Shown piece by piece: positions 17,001 through 18,927 of a DNA stretch of 18,927 nucleotides. Position 1 is the first letter of the stretch. Every line of letters begins with the position of its first letter. The notes below the pieces were generated by a model. It was given only the letters and a program-made list of their open reading frames with translations. It did not search any database and was not told the origin of the DNA. The position numbers and the translations under genes are program-made. The DNA is from RGIG9041 sp045612565 (GTDB lineage Bacteria; Bacillota; Clostridia; Oscillospirales; QAKW01): NCBI GenBank assembly GCA_045612565.1, contig JAZKZG010000125.1:1-18927 (forward strand), in the 5' to 3' direction.

Positions 17001-17109
17001 GTTTGGTCCTGCTGCTTGGCGTACATCGGGTAATGACTGGTGTTATGAATACAAAACCCGTCGTCTAGGTATTCTAAAAAGTCCGGTAATTACAATTTAT
17101 CAAAAATAA
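14017..17109 (+). CDS. GH106-like (alpha-L-rhamnosidase-type) glycoside hydrolase, cytoplasmic
   Basis: Large glycoside hydrolase of 1030 residues. The N-terminal half looks like a (beta/alpha)8 barrel: T-P-F-W-S-W-N at 26-32, G-G-F-H-M-H-S-R at 53-60, Y-D-E-D-R-W-S-S-G at 93-101, F-T-D-E-P-N at 227-232 (E230), G-H-F-L-R-E at 322-327 and S-E-L-Y-G at 381-385 (E382). E230 and E382 are candidate catalytic acids. A flavodoxin-like domain follows (about 460-600, with D-A-I-V-V-P-G and G-G-K-V-I-F-M-G), then beta-sandwich domains to the end, with G-N-R-H-N-S-F-G-A-M-H in the last. No signal peptide is seen, so it acts in the cytoplasm on imported sugar. The GTG start at 14017 is fixed by GGAGGTGA five bases before it; an open frame extends upstream to 13864 but overlaps the AraC gene and promoters. 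GC content is visibly higher than in the polysaccharide operon. The linkage cleaved is unknown. Confidence 0.78.
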   Translation: MLYKKNISKNLDLELFKNPTSEYRATPFWSWNAKLEKDQLLRQIEHFKAMGLGGFHMHSRTGLATEYLSDEFMDMVKVCCDKAEEENMLAWLYDEDRWSSGPAGGKVTKNKEFRRKRLILYPEDKNWDTPKEQALKEGVPYLLAVYDVILDAYGYLDEFKRINKNDDAHGTKWFAYCENELESPWFNYQTYFDAMDKDAVAEFIKVTHERYKEVIGDRFNKSVPAIFTDEPNANHEKLMFAPTPEYKGRLKFTWTRFFEETYKEIYGEDVLDTLPMVLWNKKDGSDSIYKYRFFDFVADQFSKNFTGQIGEWCDKNGISFTGHFLREPELGEQAITCGEIMRNYGKMGIPGIDMLCNHYEYTTAKQAQSAVHQYGKEGMLSELYGVTNWDFDFRGHKMQGDWQAALGVTVRVPHLAWLSMKGEAKRDYPAAIGYQSPWYKEYSYIEDHFARVNTTLTRGTPIVKIGVIHPVESYWVSSGPMSQTTAQVAALENNFDNVTEWLIKNHLDFDFICESTIPELSDKASPKSLGKMTYDAIVVPGCIGLRQSTIDYLDNFRRNGGKVIFMGTCPTYVDGVKCNGCTSLYNNCEQISFDSASLQTALEDVRCVRIINSLGNNENRLIYNYRQDNDCRYLFIACVGDFGGETHKKPQFDVVKTENLTITIKGEFEAVEYDTLSGEIKTVEYVHKNGNTIVSYPYVARNSILLRLSDKKESVKYKENNLTPVYTYTIKKAVDYTLSEPNVLLLDQAEYRYDDGEWQASEEILRISRNFRESLNFKSDQTQPYAVEITPPTHSVTLRFQIESEIDVDNISLALEDADVAKITFNGQSVKNDITGYFTDESINTVVLPKINKGINTLEIYYPYGERTNIEWCYILGDFGVRLMGAQKIITTRQQKLGFGDASTQTLPFYGANINYSFDVDLEKDGAIEIEASYYRGSLIGVSIDGNRVGRIVLPPYKLMIDDVKSGKHTVTLTLFGNRHNSFGAMHLVNEGELWFGPAAWRTSGNDWCYEYKTRRLGILKSPVITIYQK

Positions 17110-17111
17110 TT

Positions 17112-17138
17112 AAAGAGAGGTTAAAACCTCTCTTTTTT
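17112..17138 (+). terminator. Rho-independent terminator after the glycoside hydrolase gene
   Basis: AAAGAGAGG, a TTAAAA loop and CCTCTCTTT form a nine-pair perfect stem beginning three bases after the TAA, followed by more T residues to 17138. The T-run ends one base before the -35 box of the next promoter. Confidence 0.93.
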
Positions 17139-17139
17139 A

Positions 17140-17168
17140 TTGACATAATATTGCTTTTGAATTAAAAT
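17140..17168 (+). promoter_or_regulatory. Sigma-A promoter of the second AraC regulator gene
   Basis: A perfect TTGACA (17140-17145) and TAAAAT (17163-17168, one mismatch) with a 17-base spacer. Predicted transcription starts near 17175, about 24 bases before the ATG. It sits right behind the hydrolase terminator, so the regulator has its own transcript. Confidence 0.82.
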
Positions 17169-17198
17169 GAAGTTGTATATTGAAAAGGATGTGATAAT

Positions 17199-17993
17199 AT
17201 GCCGTATTCGAAATATGAACTTCATGAAGGATATGATGAAACTTTTCCGTTAAAGTTTCATCTTGATAAAATACAAGACTTAAAACCTCATTGGCATGAA
17301 CATATTGAACTCTTGTACATAAAAAACGGCAGTTTTAGTGTTACAGGCGGCGACGTTACCAACATTCTTTCCAAAGGAGATGTTATTGTTTTTACTCCCG
17401 ATTGTGTTCACAGTCTTGAGGCTATGGGTGACGGTTGTGAATACTATTGTATAACAATTGACCGACGTTTTTGCGCTAACTTTGGTATTCCTGCAAGTCA
17501 CGGACAGTTTTCATGGGTATCAACAGGAGGAGATATAAACTCTTGTTACTCAAAAATAATAAGACTTATGAAAACCCAACCTCTGTGTTATCAAGAAGAG
17601 GTTAAGGCTCTTGTTTTACGAATTCTTGCTATTGTTTATCGTTCATATAGTCTTACTACCGAAATTTGCGGCGCAGTGAATAACAAAATGATTTCACAGG
17701 CAATTGAGTATCTCAATACCCATTTTTCTGAGCCTGTAACGGTAGAAGAACTAAGTGAGTATGTTGGGTTCAGTAAATTCTATTTTTGTCGTTCATTTAA
17801 ACAGGTAACAGGAAAAACAGTTATTGACTATATAAATCATTTAAGATGCCTAAATGCAAAACGTCTTATTTTGAGTGGGCAATATAATGTCAGTGAAAGC
17901 GCACATCTGAGCGGTTTTAACAATCTTTCTTATTTTTCCAGAACGTATATAAAACATATGGGTGTGTCACCTTCAAACGAAAAGCAGTCCTGA
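17199..17993 (+). CDS. AraC-family transcriptional regulator with N-terminal cupin domain
   Basis: Regulator of 264 residues. The N-terminal cupin-like domain shows H-W-H-E-H-I-E-L-L-Y at 31-40 and L-S-K-G-D-V-I-V-F-T-P at 57-67, the usual sugar-sensing fold of this family. The C-terminal DNA-binding domain has two helix-turn-helix units, from about 178 (V-T-V-E-E-L-S-E-Y-V-G-F) and 228 (Y-N-V-S-E-S-A-H-L-S-G-F). The family's final G-V-T-P-x-x-Y/F-R is cut to G-V-S-P-S-N-E-K-Q-S (255-264), so the closing aromatic-Arg is missing. AAGGA upstream of the ATG is adequate. The gene's last codons form the left arm of a terminator hairpin. Its own promoter and place between the hydrolase and a ThuA gene suggest control of sugar-use genes nearby. 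Its target is unknown. Confidence 0.92.
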   Translation: MPYSKYELHEGYDETFPLKFHLDKIQDLKPHWHEHIELLYIKNGSFSVTGGDVTNILSKGDVIVFTPDCVHSLEAMGDGCEYYCITIDRRFCANFGIPASHGQFSWVSTGGDINSCYSKIIRLMKTQPLCYQEEVKALVLRILAIVYRSYSLTTEICGAVNNKMISQAIEYLNTHFSEPVTVEELSEYVGFSKFYFCRSFKQVTGKTVIDYINHLRCLNAKRLILSGQYNVSESAHLSGFNNLSYFSRTYIKHMGVSPSNEKQS

Positions 17994-18017
17994 TTATTCA
18001 GGGCTGCTTAATTTTTT
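17982..18017. terminator. Terminator hairpin shared by two convergent genes, lying across both stop codons
   Basis: AAGCAGTCCTGA (17982-17993) and TCAGGGCTGCTT (17998-18009) pair over 12 positions with one G-U, around a four-base loop TTAT. The plus side has a T-run at 18012-18017; the minus side has only four T residues. It is therefore strong for the AraC gene and weaker for the ThuA gene. Both stop codons (17991-17993 plus, 17994-17996 minus) lie inside it. Confidence 0.88.
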
Positions 18018-18713
18018 AATATGCGGACATTCAATTTTTTGTCTGTAAGACGGAGTTGCCCATCTTATTGCATTTTTTATAATTGTTTGCACGTTGTTAT
18101 CATAAAAGATAGGGAATGTTTCATGACCCGGCTGAAAATAAAATATTTTTCCGTTTCCTCTCAAAAAGCAACAACCTGATCGGAACATTTCACCTCCGTC
18201 ATACCATCCGCCAAACACCAGTTCGTTTGGTTCGGGAATGTCAAAAGGCTCAGAATAAGTTTCAACGTGCGGTAATTCGAAATATCTGTCAATACCATTT
18301 GCGATTGCGTGTGAAGGTTTTATAACCCACACTCTTTCCATATCTCCGTCTTCGCGCCACGATAGATTACAGGTTGTACCCATAAGCATTTTAAACGGCT
18401 TTGAGTGATGTGCTGAGTGCAGTGCAATAAATCCCATTCCCGAAAGCACGGCGTTTTGCACTTTTTTTGCGATTTCATCGGGTACTTTGTCATGCGCTCC
18501 GTGTCCCCACCATAAAAGAACATCAGTGTTTTCCAAAATCTCATCAGTTATACCGCAGTTTTCATCATATAGTGTTGCGGTTTTTACTTCAAACCCGCCG
18601 TCTTTATCCAAAAATTCTTTTATTGCATTGTGAATCCCATAAGGATAAATCTCTTTAACTTTTTCTTTTTCCTGTTCGTGTTTAAATTCATTCCATACAG
18701 TAACTTTTATCAT
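17994..18713 (-). CDS. ThuA-like (trehalose utilisation-related) sugar-metabolism protein
   Basis: ThuA-family protein of 239 residues, a class I glutamine amidotransferase-like fold linked to sugar conversion in rhizobia and common in Firmicutes. Seen: V-T-V-W-N-E-F near the start, Y-P-x-G-I-H at 24-29, W-W-G-H-G-A-H-D, L-H-S-A-H-H-S-K-P-F-K and L-M-G-T-T-C-N-L-S-W-R-E-D-G, and near the end F-Y-F-Q-P-G-H-E-T-F-P. All conserved blocks of the family are present in order and the length is normal. I start at ATG 18713, with AGAGGTGA five bases upstream; the in-frame GTG at 18722 is part of that site. It ends one base from the AraC gene on the other strand. The reaction is not known. The neighbours (a glycoside hydrolase and sugar-type regulators) suggest a role in processing a released sugar. 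Confidence 0.93.
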   Translation of the reverse strand: MIKVTVWNEFKHEQEKEKVKEIYPYGIHNAIKEFLDKDGGFEVKTATLYDENCGITDEILENTDVLLWWGHGAHDKVPDEIAKKVQNAVLSGMGFIALHSAHHSKPFKMLMGTTCNLSWREDGDMERVWVIKPSHAIANGIDRYFELPHVETYSEPFDIPEPNELVFGGWYDGGEMFRSGCCFLRGNGKIFYFQPGHETFPIFYDNNVQTIIKNAIRWATPSYRQKIECPHIKKLSSPE

Positions 18714-18732
18714 TAAAATCACCTCTTAAAAA

Positions 18733-18761
18733 ATTATAACATTTATAGGTAAAAAAGTCAA
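18733..18761 (-). promoter_or_regulatory. Sigma-A promoter of the ThuA-like gene
   Basis: On the minus strand TTGACT (18756-18761, five of six) and a perfect TATAAT (18733-18738) with a 17-base spacer. The transcript would start about 14 bases before the ATG, with the AGAGGTGA site at its very 5' end. Confidence 0.82.
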
Positions 18762-18804
18762 TTATCCTGGTGATAATAAAAAATAAAAGGAGAGTGAACT
18801 GTGA

Positions 18805-18927
18805 TTGGAATTTAAAAACGATTTTGACAGTAATATTCAGTTGTTTAAACAGTTATTTGATCGCGATGATTTGTTTACATTGAAAATTTTAGTTAATGAG
18901 CATAATCCTGAACTTAGAATTGCGATA
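18805..18927 (+). CDS. Partial gene of unknown function, cut by the window edge
   Basis: An open frame starts at TTG 18805 and runs unbroken for 41 codons to the end of the window. AAGGAG at 18787-18792 is a strong ribosome binding site but 12 bases away, slightly long. The nearer GTG at 18801 stops after four codons, so TTG is preferred. The peptide begins M-E-F-K-N-D-F-D-S-N and continues with an amphipathic helix pair ending H-N-P-E-L-R-I-A-I, which looks like the turn of a HEAT-type repeat. That resemblance is weak, and no function is assigned. A GATAAT at 18772-18777 has no good -35 box, so no promoter is called. Confidence 0.55.
   Translation, partial: MEFKNDFDSNIQLFKQLFDRDDLFTLKILVNEHNPELRIAI

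Noticed and set aside
18772..18777. GATAAT as a promoter for the partial right-edge gene
   Set aside because: No acceptable -35 box lies 16-18 bases upstream.
1..18927. CRISPR array, tRNA, insertion sequence or phage genes
   Set aside because: No regularly spaced repeats, cloverleaf-like sequence, transposase or integrase motifs were found on reading both strands.

Overview
The window looks like low-GC Firmicutes DNA, most likely an uncultured clostridial (gut-type) bacterium. It is AT-rich, has strong GGAGG-type ribosome binding sites, uses TTG and GTG starts often, and carries near-consensus sigma-A promoters. The protein families (LicD, TagD-like cytidylyltransferase, AraC/cupin regulators, ThuA) fit this. 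Taxonomy is inferred, because no RNA gene or species marker is present.

Region 1 (about 11-13043, minus strand) is a tightly packed surface-polysaccharide operon read right to left from a consensus promoter at 13015-13043. Gene order in transcription is: DegT-type sugar aminotransferase, undecaprenyl-phosphate sugar-1-phosphate transferase (chain initiator), ExoA-like GT2, UDP-HexNAc 6-dehydrogenase, TagD-like cytidylyltransferase, LicD phosphotransferase, YdjC-type deacetylase, two GT4 glycosyltransferases, Wzy polymerase/ligase, Wzx flippase, and a PF14907-type nucleotidyltransferase. Together they describe a Wzx/Wzy-dependent polymer. The predicted unit contains an amino sugar, a hexosaminuronic acid and a phospho-linked substituent. 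No chain-length regulator, export gene or attachment gene is seen; the operon may continue past the left edge.

Region 2 (13061-17993) is a small carbohydrate-utilisation module. An AraC/cupin regulator on the minus strand diverges from a large cytoplasmic GH106-like glycoside hydrolase on the plus strand, and their two sigma-A promoters are interlocked in the same 37 bp. The hydrolase ends in a terminator whose T-run abuts the promoter of a second AraC/cupin regulator.

Region 3 (17994-18927) holds a ThuA-like sugar-metabolism gene converging on the second AraC gene, with a terminator hairpin spanning both stop codons. It is followed by the first 41 codons of an unidentified plus-strand gene. 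No tRNA, rRNA, CRISPR array, transposase or attachment site was recognised, and no gene-free stretch exceeds 300 bases.
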